Positions 52,863 to 64,000 of a stretch of 64,000 nucleotides of DNA are shown in pieces. The position numbers and the translations under genes are program-made. The stretch is from positions 310,001-374,000 of the forward strand of contig MU405217.1 of NCBI GenBank assembly GCA_022836615.1, given 5' to 3'. This stretch comes from Annulohypoxylon bovei var. microspora. Its lineage: Eukaryota; Ascomycota; Sordariomycetes; Xylariales; Hypoxylaceae. The first letter of the stretch is position 1. Each line of letters begins with the position of its first letter. Under the pieces are notes generated by a model. The model searched no databases, was not told the origin of the DNA, and saw nothing but the letters and a program-made list of their open reading frames with translations.

Positions 52863-55800
52863 CGTGGCATGACATCAAATAGGACTTGCCTGTAAATAAC
52901 AATTTACCGCGAATGCCATTGACAGTGAACAGCTTGTTAATAATCCATTTAGAACATGTAAGATGAAGAGAGGAATAGTGAAGTCGTTCGGATATTCAGG
53001 GTATAGTCAGATGTTACCGACATATCTTTGAAAGGCAATTGAGGCGGAGGAGAAGAGACGGAAGAGCTGGGATAGCTCGAAACTCCGTCATTGGTGACGA
53101 TTGAAAGCGACGGAGCTGAGACAGAGGCATGTGATGGTCCGAGGTTGGATCCTCCAATAATCCCAAGGTTCCAACTAAGGTTGAATGAAGTAAGCAGCTG
53201 CTAAATGTATGTAGGTAGGTACTTTGTACTCTTAATATCTCAATTCTCATTGGTCAGAATAACCATATTCTCTAAGCCCCAGATGCTAGCCACATTCTTC
53301 CCCACGATCATCTACACTTCACGTGCTTGTGGCTTAACACTGAGGCTTGGCTGCTTGCAGGTGGTTAGTGGTTAATAATGAAGTCCGGGGAAATTGAATT
53401 TAGTGTCCTTTAATACCCCCTTTTTTTCTTGCTTTTGTTTAGATCGAGCATGGTTGCGAAGAGCTTATTAAAGCTGTTATGATCTCGTTCTAAGATTTAG
53501 AAAAGAGATTTAATTTAGCATGATTAAACTCATTAGAAGACTGGTATATAGAGAGATATTATTCGGCTAGAAGACCCGACTGGACGGATCTTACGAGATA
53601 AAAATAACCGGAGATCTTTAGTACCTAACATCTTACCGTCTATTCACTTGCATAGAGTATGACTTTGAGTCGCATGTTGATAGTGGCGTAATCCCCCCTC
53701 ACGTTGTACTATTGATATATGTACTACCGGTACACACTCGTGCTCATCGTTGTTACACATCATGAGAAATCAGTTCAGTTGGTTCCTTTAGAGCGAACCA
53801 AACCGTGCACTATGTCTTATAAAAATGAACCAATGGCGTACCGCAGTTCCACTTCCAAGCCATCACTCCAACGGGCGGCAACACAACCAATTAGAAACCA
53901 GCACTGAGTAGTTGCATAGCTAGGTACCTTATACTCCTCAACCACCTTGTTCTTGATAGAAAGATGCAGTCAGCTACCCTGGCCTTCTAGATGCTAGAGG
54001 CTACCACTGTCAAGGTTGGTATGGATTCATGCGACCTCCCAGCAGCTCCAGTGAACCTCTTTTGCCGCTTACGCATAGTAAGGCACTGCTGTAGCGGCAA
54101 GCGGAAAGCTCCCCCGCTATACACTACATATCTAGGTAGGTAGGTTTGCATGTACCTAGATGAGATGGGCGATTAGAAGGTCATGCACTAATAGACGATC
54201 TTCTATTGTCTATTCGTCTCGGTGATGCTTTGAAACTGCGTGCATTTTTAACATATCCGCAACATGCCTGGCTATAGGTAGATACTTAGGTACTTCTATG
54301 TAAGTAGGAACGGTAATGCGGGTTTGTGGTTTCTTGACGTATCTGATCTACCTAGCATGTATCTACGTACACAGTTCTCCCGTAGATGTCGAAAAGTTGT
54401 ACGATGGAGGGTAGACTTGCGGCCGCAAGGTACCGAACTCAGTAGGTCGAGTGTTGAAGTAACACTAAACCTGCATGTTAGATGCTGGGTACATTAATTA
54501 TATACAACCGTATGACAAATAAGTACATCTGTATGCAAGCTCGTTAGCAATCAAGCCTAGGTATTACATTGATAGTAGGTACTATGTTGGTATGTTGGTA
54601 TTTGTTCTTTTCATCATTTTCATTGTTCAAAAAGCAAAAGGCTGACAGCACGTTGCTAAGAAGTGGAAGTGGAAGTGGATAGCACTAAATGCCATGTGTT
54701 ACTGTTGAGAAATCGGGCAGATCGGGGAGATGACTACACTAATTGCAAGTGATTACTCTAGGAAGTTTGCGAAATTGCAATATTGAGACGTTTCTCTGGT
54801 AGGGGCAAAGCTAATGATAGTGGATGGGGCATCGTTGATAACTTGGAAGTACCAAAGCGGGATGGATTATGTTATTGGTAGAGAGAGAAATCGCATTATT
54901 TCCTTAACAGATGTTATTGTGCATATGTTTTGCCATAGGTTAATTCGGTGATAATTGTACGGAGTACACTGTAGAATAAAATGATCCCATTGGTTTAGAA
55001 CTACGGGACTGACCCGCTCTTAAAGCGCCCAGCTTCTGTCCGCTAGCGGGCTAACACTTCAACTGGGGCAGGTATTCCTTGTCATATCCATGGGATCCTT
55101 CGCAGTGATTTAAGCAGGCGCGCTAGCGGCTTTCCCCCCTGGTCAAATTGCTCCGTGCCCTCCCCCAAAGCGGTCCAGTTTCTTCTGAGGAAATCAATTT
55201 CGCTTGCGATTCCAGACTTTCTTCAGCCTCCGCGAAACAAGACACAGCAGAATAGAGAGGGAAGAAGTGAGTAAAAGAGTCCTGGTCTTTTTTTTCTCTT
55301 CTTTTTTATGGCCAGCTCTGTTTGTACTTGTACCTTACCTACCTACACCTACCTATCTACCTTACCTACTACTACCTATTACCTGCATTAAACCTGTAGC
55401 TTACCCTTACCCTTACCTTTTCAACCTTGCCTTTTAGGTATCTCTCGTCTCTGTCGCCAGCGTTGTTGTAAACTTCTTCAATCCATCTTTTTTTTTATTC
55501 TCCCTGTTTTTTTCCCTCTTAGGTTTTTTACAGGAATTTGTTAGGCATTTATGCCATCTTTTTTTAAACCGATTAGGATTTGGAGTTATTTGTTCAGATA
55601 CCCATAACCCGCCCGAAAGTACCCCGAGGCTCGTCATCCACAAACCCAGGCTCACTCATTTCGTTCTTCGCAAGTTCGCAAGTCCAAAGTGGTAGCTGAC
55701 CCACTTCTCATCCCCCCCGAATTATCACAATAAGCTTCTACACTTTCCACGCTTTCTCCTACGACGCGCTCTCTTTCTACCTAGGTAGTCTACTTCTCCC

Positions 55801-56360
55801 GATATCCTCGATATTCCTACTATCGCATCGCCTTCCGCCTCCCGCCCTCCTTCCCTTCGTTTGCCTTGCGGCTATTTAATATTCGGATTTTCCATCTGCG
55901 CTCCGATTCAGCCGCATCTGCCAGACAACTTTCTTTTTTTGGGTCGCAGTCGCGCGGACGCAAAACCGACTTGGCCACCCAAGGCCACCAATTGTTGCGT
56001 CAGGGGTTTGGGTAGCTATCCAAGGTGAACCATCATTGAATACCGAGGTGAGCGACAACCGACTAGGCTTTTCTATCATTGATGCTTCCCTTCCCTTACC
56101 CTACCCCTTATTCGTAAGGAATACTATTCCTTCCATCCAATTGACCGACGTGGTTGCTTGCGCCAGTAACTCGTTGAGATATTCTAAAACCCAGTCCTTT
56201 CAAAAGTACTTAATATTTCCAACATCTTCATTTTCGCCTTATGCGACTGAGTCACATGTCGCTGTTCTATTTTTCTATTTTTCTATCGCTAATATTATTT
56301 TCTAGCGTGATAGTGTACCGTCCCCAACCACCAGCACGCATCGAAGCCTAATTGAGAAAA
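52863..56360. other. 3.5 kb divergent spacer ABCD transporter / Psr phosphatase
   Basis: No gene is supported. From 53,900 to 54,620 there are many GGTAGGTA/ATCTACGTAC/TACCTAG copies. From 55,200 to 56,300 the plus strand is strongly pyrimidine-rich with T runs (55,288-55,310, 55,489-55,512) and CTACC clusters (55,336-55,385), as in long fungal promoters and leaders. This fits a long, possibly intron-bearing 5' leader of the phosphatase gene. Confidence 0.45.
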
Positions 56361-57988
56361 ATGTCCAAAGGCGCTGATGAGAAAACACAGGTGGAGCACG
56401 AAGGCTCGAGGGAAAAAGAGACAATCTCACCAGAGGACGTTCCTAGCTCAAGAAAAGGCCGCGGTCTTTTGAACGTACCGTCTAGATCATCGTCGCAAAA
56501 GATACAGTCGTCACCGGCGACAACGGGGCTAAGCGGAACAACTGCTGACGATCCGAGGGATAGTATTGGTGGCCAGTCCAAGGAATCAAAACACAGCATG
56601 CTGGGCCGGCGTCGGAACGGTAGTGTATCCAGTAATCATTCTGGGGCTGCCACGAATCCCACAACTACACCAAGCACATCTCAGCCAAATTCTCCGGCTG
56701 GGGCTCCTCAGCGGCGGAAAAAGGGCGGATTACTGGCCCTGCTTGGCTGCTGCGTTGTTCCTACTAACGCCAACGCCCTTGAAGGTGGCGAAGATCCACT
56801 CCCACCCCACAAACTCGAGAAGATTCCCCAAAGACCGTTAACATCTAGTCGGCGAACCACAACGCCTTCCGAACAGAACGCTGGTAGCAAGACTCAGATT
56901 TACGACAAGGAGAAGGAGGTGCAAGCTCAAGCGGGCGCTAGTTCTCAGGACGCGTCCAAATCTGCGAAGAGGGCTTCGGCATCAACGACTCAGGATCAAT
57001 CAACAGTCGGTGAGCGGGACAGTGAATCGAAACAGACAACCCTGGTCGGCGTGCCGGGCCCTAGCATCACGGTGAACCCTCCGGTTGCAGAGGACCATGA
57101 AGCGGAGGCGGTTGCCGTCGAAGGGTCTTCCAGCAGGGACGTCGACGGTGATGTCGAGATGGCGGATGGGGAACCAACCAAACCCGAACTTGCCAAGCAG
57201 CCCGGTACGGGAACCGAAGAGCAATATGCGAAGCCCGTCCCCCCGCCTCCTCCCGGACCGATACCTATTACCAACCCTACTCCTACCGCACCAGAGGATA
57301 CCTCGGCGGATGTGGAGCAAGGCCTGCCCAAGTTCCTCTTACCGCCTGTCGAACCTCATCTCAAGGGCAGGAAGTGCCTCGTATTGGATCTAGATGAGAC
57401 ATTAGTACACAGCTCTTTCAAGGTAAATTATGAAGTGCTCAAGTTAAACTAGTCAGCAAGCTAATCGTCGCAGATATTACACCAAGCTGATTTCACGATA
57501 CCGGTCGAAATTGAAGGCAATTTTCACAATGTGTACGTCATCAAGCGGCCAGGTGTTGATCAGTTCATGAAGCGGGTGGGCGAGCTTTATGAAGTAGTAG
57601 TTTTCACGGCCTCCGTCTCTAAGGTATGTTCGATGCGCCGTCATCATTATCTTGCGGTTTCTAACTAGTTCGGCAGTACGGTGACCCGTTATTAGATCAA
57701 CTGGATATCCACAAGGTTGTCCACCACCGATTGTTCCGCGAGAGCTGTTATAACCACCAAGGCAACTATGTCAAGGACCTTTCCCAAGTCGGCAGAGATC
57801 TCAAGGATACGATAATCATCGACAACTCGCCTACTTCCTACATCTTCCACCCTCAACACGCCGTGCCCATCAGCAGTTGGTTTTCAGACGCGCACGACAA
57901 CGAACTATTAGACTTGATACCTGTTCTCGAAGACTTGGCCGGATCTAACGTCCAGGATGTCAGCCTAGTTCTCGACGTCACTCTTTAA
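56361..57988 (+). CDS. Psr1/2-type HAD phosphatase (FCP1/SCP family)
   Basis: Protein serine/threonine phosphatase of the NLI-interacting/SCP class; in yeast Psr1/Psr2 act at the plasma membrane in sodium stress and the general stress response. Three exons (56361-57422, 57474-57623, 57677-57988), 507 residues, all phase 0. The C-terminal catalytic domain has [14 protein letters not shown] (DxDxT near 343-347), [41 protein letters not shown], and [19 protein letters not shown]. It ends in a typical LVLDVTL. The first 330 residues are Ser-, Thr- and Pro-rich and disordered. [13 protein letters not shown] patch near 125-136 could be acylated; there is no N-terminal Met-Gly-Cys. A stop-free extension upstream begins with a non-ATG codon, so I start at 56361. 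Confidence 0.93.
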
Positions 57989-60930
57989 ATTTCAATTAAT
58001 ATTCAGTTGTACGAGAACGACTCTCGAACCGAAATGCTACCTACGTGTAGGTAGTTCTCATAGCGGCGGGCGTTTGGTGACAATAACTTCGAAGTTTGGT
58101 GTATATGTACTGTTTAATCTTATATACCGAGTTGGGTTGCATGAGAGCTCCCTTCGTCCTCCTTCCACATTTCCCTGTCCTCGATGGACCGTCTCAAGTC
58201 GGTCGGCGTATAAATACAAATTCTTCCATCCATCCATTCAATCCACTCAGAAGAGGATTTTTCTTTTTTTTTTGCCGATTCGAGACACGCGAGTAATGAC
58301 CTGGAGGGACCCGAGGCAACAAAACAAGTATAATATCCATATGCGATGCGAGGAGGGTTCTGGAGCGCTACGCATTGCATTTTTGCTTGCTCAGAAGTAG
58401 AGTTTTAAGCGCCGCCGTCTTTCTTCCCCCAAAGCGATACAAAGTAACTTGATCTTTTTCTTTTGTCCCATTTTTTACCTATTATCGGCGGCGCCTTTTT
58501 TGAGCCTTACACACATGGAAGCGAGGAGGAGAAGTAGGAGGAGAGCTGAGCTGAGCTGGAGCACGTCTGCTAGCAGACTGGATAAGGAGAGGAGAGGAGG
58601 AGAAAAACGGGATCCGAAGCACCAAAAAAAGGGAGGATGGGGAAACAAGCACAGCGGATTAGGTTACTTGGCAGTCGCGTCGCGCAGCGGCATTGCCAAC
58701 CGGGCTTTCTGGAAATCCTGTTCGCACCGCATCTGCGGTGCGCCCGGAGGAACTTCCGCTAGGGATAAGGTTCTCTCGGGGCCGGTTCGGCAGAGCCCGC
58801 GATTGCGAAAAGAAAAAAAGGGTGACGGTGGGAATAGGTTCCCCCTACCGATCTAGGGAGGGAGGGACGACCCAGCCGGCGAGGCAAGATTCTCAAATTG
58901 ATATATAAGCCCTTGAAATAGAAGACCAGTCTCGACTACACATGCCCGGATCGATCTTCGTCCTTGTGTTTTTCCCTCTTGAGACTTGTACTGCTGTAAC
59001 TTTGTGTGTGTGACTTGACGGGAACGACGGGAGCTTGCTGCCCGGTTCGGGGCTTGGGAGATGGGATGAGATTCCAAGGTGAGGGTTAAGGTAAGCTCTG
59101 GTCACGTGCAAGCCACACAAGCTGAGCTTGGCCACCCTTCCCCTAATCCCGGTTTCGAGGCTTTACTTTAGGTCACGCAGGTCACCTTAACTACTTAGCT
59201 TCGAACAAACCGACTTTCTAGCAAGTGCAGATAGTCATCCTTCACTCGGTGGAAAACTCCTATTCATGCTTATAGGTAGGTAAACGGCTCGTCAACCGGG
59301 CCGGGGAGGCGTCGTATAAACTACCAATGCCGTATATCCATGTCTCTGCTGAGACAATATTACACCTCGGGCGTCGATGGCGTTCGCTTGCGTTCAATAT
59401 GGCGGGGGCAGTGTTTCGCCACTTGGGTTGCCGGTATTTTCATTGCGTCTGCCTACCTACTTCGTGTTCTTCTGATTTCAATTACCGCTCCGGTCAGCTC
59501 TGGTTCTAAACCAGAGCGTGGGACTTTAGTAGCCGAGACTCATATTTATACTAGGTAGTACATATATCCCACCAAGAACTAACACGATATATATACCTAC
59601 CTACTTAGACAGTTACTACGGGGGTCATATTCCGAACTCTCGGTTCTACGAGTGGCAAAGCTCCTGCCGACAGGCTTCTGGTGGCGGTAGCTTCCCCGGG
59701 GGCTATCCCGGCTACGTCGTGCAGAATGTGGCGGTTGTGGACCGAAGCCAGCCGTCGTCGAGAACCTTTCTATGGTGTTCGGCGCAATTACCTCTCGTAT
59801 TCCTCGCGAGGCTTCTCTGTATGTAGGTCTGGGCGAATGTCGTGCATGGAAATATTGAGGGAAGACTCCGAGAGGGCCGCTTCGCCCTGCCGGTATGCGT
59901 GTCACAAGGCGGTTGTTTCACCTGTATTAACTTTGCGGACCTGCCTATACTAGATAATTTTCTGCCCACTCGATTTCTCTGCCTGGCATCGAGGTTTACT
60001 AAGATATCCCCAGCCTAAGGGCAGCGGTCCATTCCGCCAAATTTTAGTTGAATCATCACCCCGAGAGCTGTAGATCACTGTCAGTGGATATCTGTAGGCC
60101 CGAATGGTTAACTAGCCATTTTTTCCTCTTCTCCTAGCGATATTTCTTAGAGCATTCTACCCAGAGAGGACCTCCTCCGAGTTCGCTTTATAATTCTCTA
60201 AAACGGGGCTAGATCTTTGGAAGCGTCTCTCGGAAGTATAATGTGAAGCAACGAATGGCTCTAGCGTTGAAGAACAGAGAATGTATTACCAAGATGGGAG
60301 ATCGAACTGAGAAGCGATGAGAGGGCTGTTGATGAACCTCTTGCTAAAGGGGTACTGGACTATGGGACATCTGAGTGAAAGACCCCCCGGGGCTGACTTG
60401 ATGGCGAATGGGAAGGTTACCTGGATAGACACTCGTGTATAGTATTATAATCTCTCTGTAACCCCTTAGCCTGCGTGTCTATGCTAATCTGGGATGTGAT
60501 ATACGAGGGCAAGTGATGGCCTTACGATTGAATAGCTACCGGAACGTATTTCGAATTTCCACTAGTTAGGCACTTTCTTGAATTTCCATAGTATGAATTT
60601 ATTAGCATCAATTTGCCTAGGTAGTCAGTGACTAGGTACTTCATGGCTACTATCCAGCACCTTCAACGGTGGGGTACGAGGTGGCAGTTAAGCCAAGTAT
60701 AGCAGACTCATGTAACGATCGGAACTCAACCACATCAACTCGGAACATCCACATAATGTAACCGTTTTTGGGGGTATCTCAATCCTGGCAAAATGGACGG
60801 GGTCCCGGTTCCCCTGCCAAATCTCAAGGCCAGATTACAAACTCACTGCAGAACGCCAAATTCCTGCATCAAACCGCGATGCATCCATGCCCTTACCATC
60901 TAGACGCCACGCCATGCTTACAATTCAGAG
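57989..60930. other. 2.9 kb convergent spacer Psr phosphatase / J-domain gene
   Basis: An unusually long gap between two 3' ends. A short GCACCGCATCTGCGGTGC hairpin (about 58,725-58,742) lies in a GC-rich block (58,660-58,860). Frames there (135 codons at 58449) start without ATG and look compositional. Frames at 59,597-59,970 overlap on both strands with no family motif. Several TATACCTACCTAC and CTAGGTA motifs occur (59,273, 59,590, 60,624). I see no supported gene; an unspliced model could hide a lineage-specific gene. Confidence 0.4.
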
Positions 60931-62106
60931 TTAAACGGTCTGCTGACCTTGTCCCTGACCCTTTGCCTTACCATCTGCGTGAGGCTTTCCCTTCCAGTTC
61001 TTCTTGTCACCCGAGGTGCTGGACTGTCCTTCAGGGCGATTACCACAGAACTTGGCCAAGTGACCTAGCTTTTGGCACCTATAGCAGCGCGGCGGTCCCT
61101 GGTACTTCTTACCACGGCCTTGACCACCCTTGGGTTTGGTGTTAGGATCCTTCTTATCATGGCTATCATTCTTCGCCTCAAACACCGGGTTGCCTGCCGG
61201 TTGGGGATCGGCTACTGGGTCAGGTTGGCGGACAGGCTGTTCCTCAGCCTTGATGCGTTTCTTGGCAAAGTCGAACACGCACTGCTGGCAGATGAATATC
61301 GAACAGTAGGGGCACTCGAAAGCTGTGATTCCTCGCTTGACTTTACAAGCGCCGCACTTGAACTTCTGTCTCTGTTGGGTCTTCGTGCAGAATTCTGAGT
61401 GGAGACAAGTTATGAGCCGATCGTCCTTGGTTTGAGCACCTAGCGTCTTCCATCGCTCTTCTTGCTTCGACTTCTCTACGGCTTGCAGGGCCTCCTTCGC
61501 CTTGTTCTTGCTGTCCAGCTCGGCTTGTCTAGCATCGTCCTTGGCCTTCTTGCGGGCTTCCTCGGCTTCGGCTTTTACGCGGAGCTGTTCGCGGAGCTCT
61601 GCAAGCCTTTCAGCATCTTTCCGTATCGCTTCTTCTCTAGCCCGACGAATTGCTTCTTCGAGGTCATAATCAGGTGAGGGGCTGCGGCGAAAAGGGAAAT
61701 TGTGACGAAAGCCTGCGGTGCGGAATCTAAAGAAGAAATTCCCAAAGATATCATAGAGATCCTCGTCGTTAGGCTCATATGGATCGTAGTAGGGATCCTG
61801 TGATCCGGACGATGAGGGTGCAGAACGCGCAGAAGAGCGAGCATCATAATGAGAACGCTTCTCGGGATTGGAGAGGATCTCGTACGCAAGTTGGACCTGC
61901 GACAGGTCAGCTTAATTTGGAACATGACCATGTATTGTAAGGCATACCTTCTGGAAGGCTTCCGTTGCAGCTTCTTGGTTTCCAGGATTCTTGTCTGGAT
62001 GATGGATGAGTGCTAAGCGACGATAGGACGTTGTGATTTCTGATGATGTCGCAGTGTGCTCTACCTCAAGGGTGGCATAGAGGTCGAAAGAGGGTAGCGA
62101 AGGCAT
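60931..62106 (-). CDS. J-domain co-chaperone with C-terminal zinc knuckle
   Basis: Two exons (62106-61948 and 61896-60931), 374 residues. The 51 bp intron lies inside the J domain and its removal joins AFQK to VQLAYEILSNPEKR. The J domain (about 7-70) has SFDLYATLEVEHTATSSEI and HHPDKNPG with the HPD loop that stimulates Hsp70 ATPase. A YYDPYEPNDEDLYDIFGNFF segment follows, then a Glu-Ala-Arg coiled coil (about 125-205). A Cys-rich unit (about 224-258: TCLHSEFC, CGAC, CPYC, CQQC) comes next, and finally a CCHC zinc knuckle CYRCQKLGHLAKFC near 321-334, which suggests RNA binding. Start at ATG 62106, giving MPSLPSFDLY. J domain plus knuckle is an uncommon combination; the exact Hsp70 partner is unknown. 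Confidence 0.9.
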
Positions 62107-63119
62107 ATTGGGTGGTAAACGGCCGAGAAACAAAACCTAATGATGGTTTTAGGATAGTCCTATCAAAAAGCCATCTAGGGTATCCAGAGTATGAGGAGTA
62201 CTAGGTAAGTAATAGATAGATACACCTATGGTTAGGCAGTGAGGTAAACAAAAGAACGAAGAGGTAGAACACTTCAATATGGTATCATATCATGTGTCTT
62301 GAATCCTAAGAATCACGACCAAGGGTGCCGATAATGGAGTAATAAAGCACGGATCAATTCTCCGAACAAATGAAACGGGGAAGACAGGACTAGATGGAAA
62401 ATCTAGAACGATGAATGATGAATGATGAACGATGAAGAGGGACGGCCAACTGACTGCCTGGTAAATGGCAAGTTGACCAAAGGAAGGCTGTGGTAAAATA
62501 AAATAGAAAGGAAGAAAGAATAAAAGAAGGGTGTGGTGTGTGTGTGCATATGCAGTGGGGGTTTGAATCGGGAGCAAGGTACGAGATACCTACTTGCCTA
62601 CCTCATTTGTACGTGTGTTCATGTACCTATCTTAGCAGCCTTAAGGGTCTGAGAACTGGACCGTGCGCTAGTTCCTACATTGTTAGCTGCTTCAGGTCGC
62701 TAGCCCGCTTATATGTATGGCTTAACTTTACAACTTTATGTACTTATAGGGTTTACACGGCATGACGGGTTCTTGCCTGAAGTATGATGTATATATATCA
62801 GAGGTGACAGGTGGGTGATAACGGAGGGCGCGTTTACCGTCACGCAGCTTAATTAAATTCTACACGGTAGCACGTGACTCTCCCGCCTTCTAATGATTAC
62901 TAGTGAACCTAATCCGTGCCCAAGATCCCCTTGGTTAAACGAGCACGGGGTCGTATATCCGAGATCTAGTCGGCTTCAAACTTTATGATGGTTTTAATTT
63001 AAAAAAGAACGCTTGAATTCAAATTTACCTTTTCGCTAGAACGCGCTCGATATCGATGGTTTAGTCACCATCAAAATCATCCACCCTTTCCCTTTTCCTG
63101 CCCCTTTCCCCTACCCCGC
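62107..63119. other. J-domain gene upstream region
   Basis: 1.0 kb between the SET gene stop and the J-domain gene start. It includes a short ACGATGAATGATGAATGATG direct repeat (about 62,408-62,436), a GTGTGTGTGTGCATA run (62,533) and ACCTAC motif copies (62,586-62,625). No gene is supported. Confidence 0.45.
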
Positions 63120-64000
63120 CTACCAAATCCCTTTGGCATTTACAACCCCATCCATCCTAGCGACCTCCTCATCCGAAATAGGGGTGCAGCCGCCACAAGC
63201 ACAACGGAACCCCCACATAGAATATAGCTGCCGTGGACTGAGTGGGCCGTAGGAAATGGTGAGTTCGGTACCGGCCGGCACGTCATTCATCATTCGGAAC
63301 TCGATCACGCGACCCGGTGCGATACGGTATTCGACCGACTGGATATATTGGCAGGCGTGGTTAAATCGTGCTCCGATCAAGTAGATGCAGGATACTTCTT
63401 GAATGACAAAACTGATTCGGCAAAAGTTAGCATATAGCTACAGGAGAAGGTGAAGATGAAGCACCGTATTCAATAGGTACGAATAAAGACTTACGCGTTC
63501 GTCAAGAAGATAGCTTGCCGGTCTTCCTGGTCCGCGGATCGCTTGTGACTGTGCATGCGCAGAAATGCAGCTCGGACCTCAGGCGCTAGTTTGTCGAGCT
63601 CGTCGTACAGGGAATTAGGGCAAGCAGCAATTGTCGGGCGCTCTGCAAGGATCAGCTGGCCCCTTTTGAGATCGATTTTGGAGAAGACGCCATTTCCACC
63701 AAGCTTCGACTTCTTCACCTCAAGATACTGGTTGCTGTATTTCTCGGGGCTAGCTAGGTGCTCCAAGGGGATCTCTCCATATGCTGCGGTATCGTCGGCC
63801 TCAGCAAAATTGTGTGGTTCGATGGTTGGTTCGGTGGCTGGTTCGGTGGCTGGTTCGGTGGCTGGTTCGGTGGCGGGTTCCTCGATTGCCAGCCCCTCGA
63901 TCTTCGGTTCCTCGATCTCGCAGCTCGGCTCTTCACTGTAGCTTGTGTCGCTTTCGTGGGCACTAAAGATGGGTGGGGTATGCAAGCCACTGCTTACTGG
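63120..64000 (-). CDS. SET-domain protein (5' part beyond window)
   Basis: The frame runs off the right edge (no in-frame ATG up to 64000), so only the C-terminal part is present: exons 64000-63495 and 63411-63120, joined across an 83 bp intron as FLTN-A-FVIQEVSC. After an acidic repeat segment comes the SET domain start SNQYLEVKKSKLGGNGVFSKIDLKRGQLILAERP, then a later half with GARFNHACQYIQS, NDVPAGTELTISYGPLSPRQ and a post-SET-like WGFRCACGGC. SET enzymes methylate lysines on histones or other proteins. The usual NHSCxPN loop reads NHACQYIQ here: Asn-His is kept but the Pro-Asn is lost. The catalytic-type Tyr in ISYG is present. Activity is therefore uncertain. Confidence 0.88.
63828..63876 (-). 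repeat. Coding 12 bp repeat in SET gene (Glu-Pro-Ala-Thr)
   Basis: Four near-identical 12 bp units (plus strand GGTTCGGTGGCT) encode EPAT repeated in frame, between the acidic N-terminal part and the SET domain. The near identity of the units indicates recent slippage and likely length variation between strains. Confidence 0.85.

Noticed and set aside
58449..58856. 135-codon plus frame in the convergent spacer
   Set aside because: It starts at TTG, is Arg/Lys-rich from a purine-rich stretch, and has no family features.
61575..61931. 118-codon minus frame
   Set aside because: It is a wrong-frame reading of the J-domain gene's exon 2. The correct frame gives the continuous conserved J-domain protein.
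1..64000. CRISPR arrays, bacterial-type operons, ribosomal RNA genes, intact transposase genes
   Set aside because: No regularly spaced repeats, no rRNA sequence and no transposase or reverse-transcriptase motifs were seen. Intron structure shows the DNA is eukaryotic.

Overview
This 64 kb window comes from a filamentous ascomycete (Pezizomycotina, probably Sordariomycetes). The genes have short 47-110 bp introns with GTAAGT/GTATGT donors and CTAAC-type branch points. The conserved proteins (RPB1, SWD1, THG1, TMA23, CDC26, TAF2, an ABCD transporter) are all of fungal type, and the intergenic DNA is littered with GGTAGGTA/TACCTAGGTA motifs. No species is assigned. I assembled gene models by hand, joining open frames at splice sites and checking that each junction restores frame and family sequence. 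There are 17 confident protein genes, one of them cut by the right edge, and two small candidates of 50 and 57 residues.

Layout. Positions 1-8,400 are gene-poor apart from a 50-residue cysteine-rich candidate at 628. From 8.4 to 19.3 kb lies a conserved block: RPB1 (minus), the COMPASS subunit SWD1 (minus), the tRNA-His guanylyltransferase THG1 (plus, divergent from SWD1, eight exons), a possible 57-residue membrane protein, and the G-patch ribosome-biogenesis factor TMA23 (minus). From 19.9 to 25.1 kb a sugar-porter MFS transporter and an intracellular GH78 alpha-L-rhamnosidase diverge from a 533 bp intergenic region, a likely rhamnoside-use pair. From 26.3 to 36.8 kb are a CDC26-like APC/C subunit (plus), TAF2 of TFIID (minus) and a SAS4-domain chromatin protein (minus).

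From 38.0 to 49.6 kb are an IQM-like IQ-motif protein (plus), a secreted GH5 mannanase (minus), an APC-family choline/GABA-type permease (minus), a 2.6 kb spacer holding a tRNA-like polymerase III unit or SINE candidate, an MDR oxidoreductase (plus) and a cysteine-rich PY-motif protein (minus). From 50.3 to 64 kb are a peroxisomal ABCD fatty-acid transporter (minus), a Psr-type HAD phosphatase (plus), a J-domain protein ending in a CCHC zinc knuckle (minus) and the 3' part of a SET-domain protein (minus, running off the right edge).

Most of the content is housekeeping: transcription (RPB1, TAF2, SWD1, SAS4-like, SET), tRNA and ribosome maturation (THG1, TMA23), cell cycle (CDC26) and metabolism. 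The only adjacent genes that look functionally linked are the rhamnosidase and transporter. I do not see a clear novel multi-gene system. The most unusual items are the polymerase III-like unit at about 46.54-46.70 kb, the THG1 model with a GC-AG first intron, the RPB1 CTD tail split over two tiny exons, PY motifs in two neighbouring genes, and two unannotated-size small proteins.
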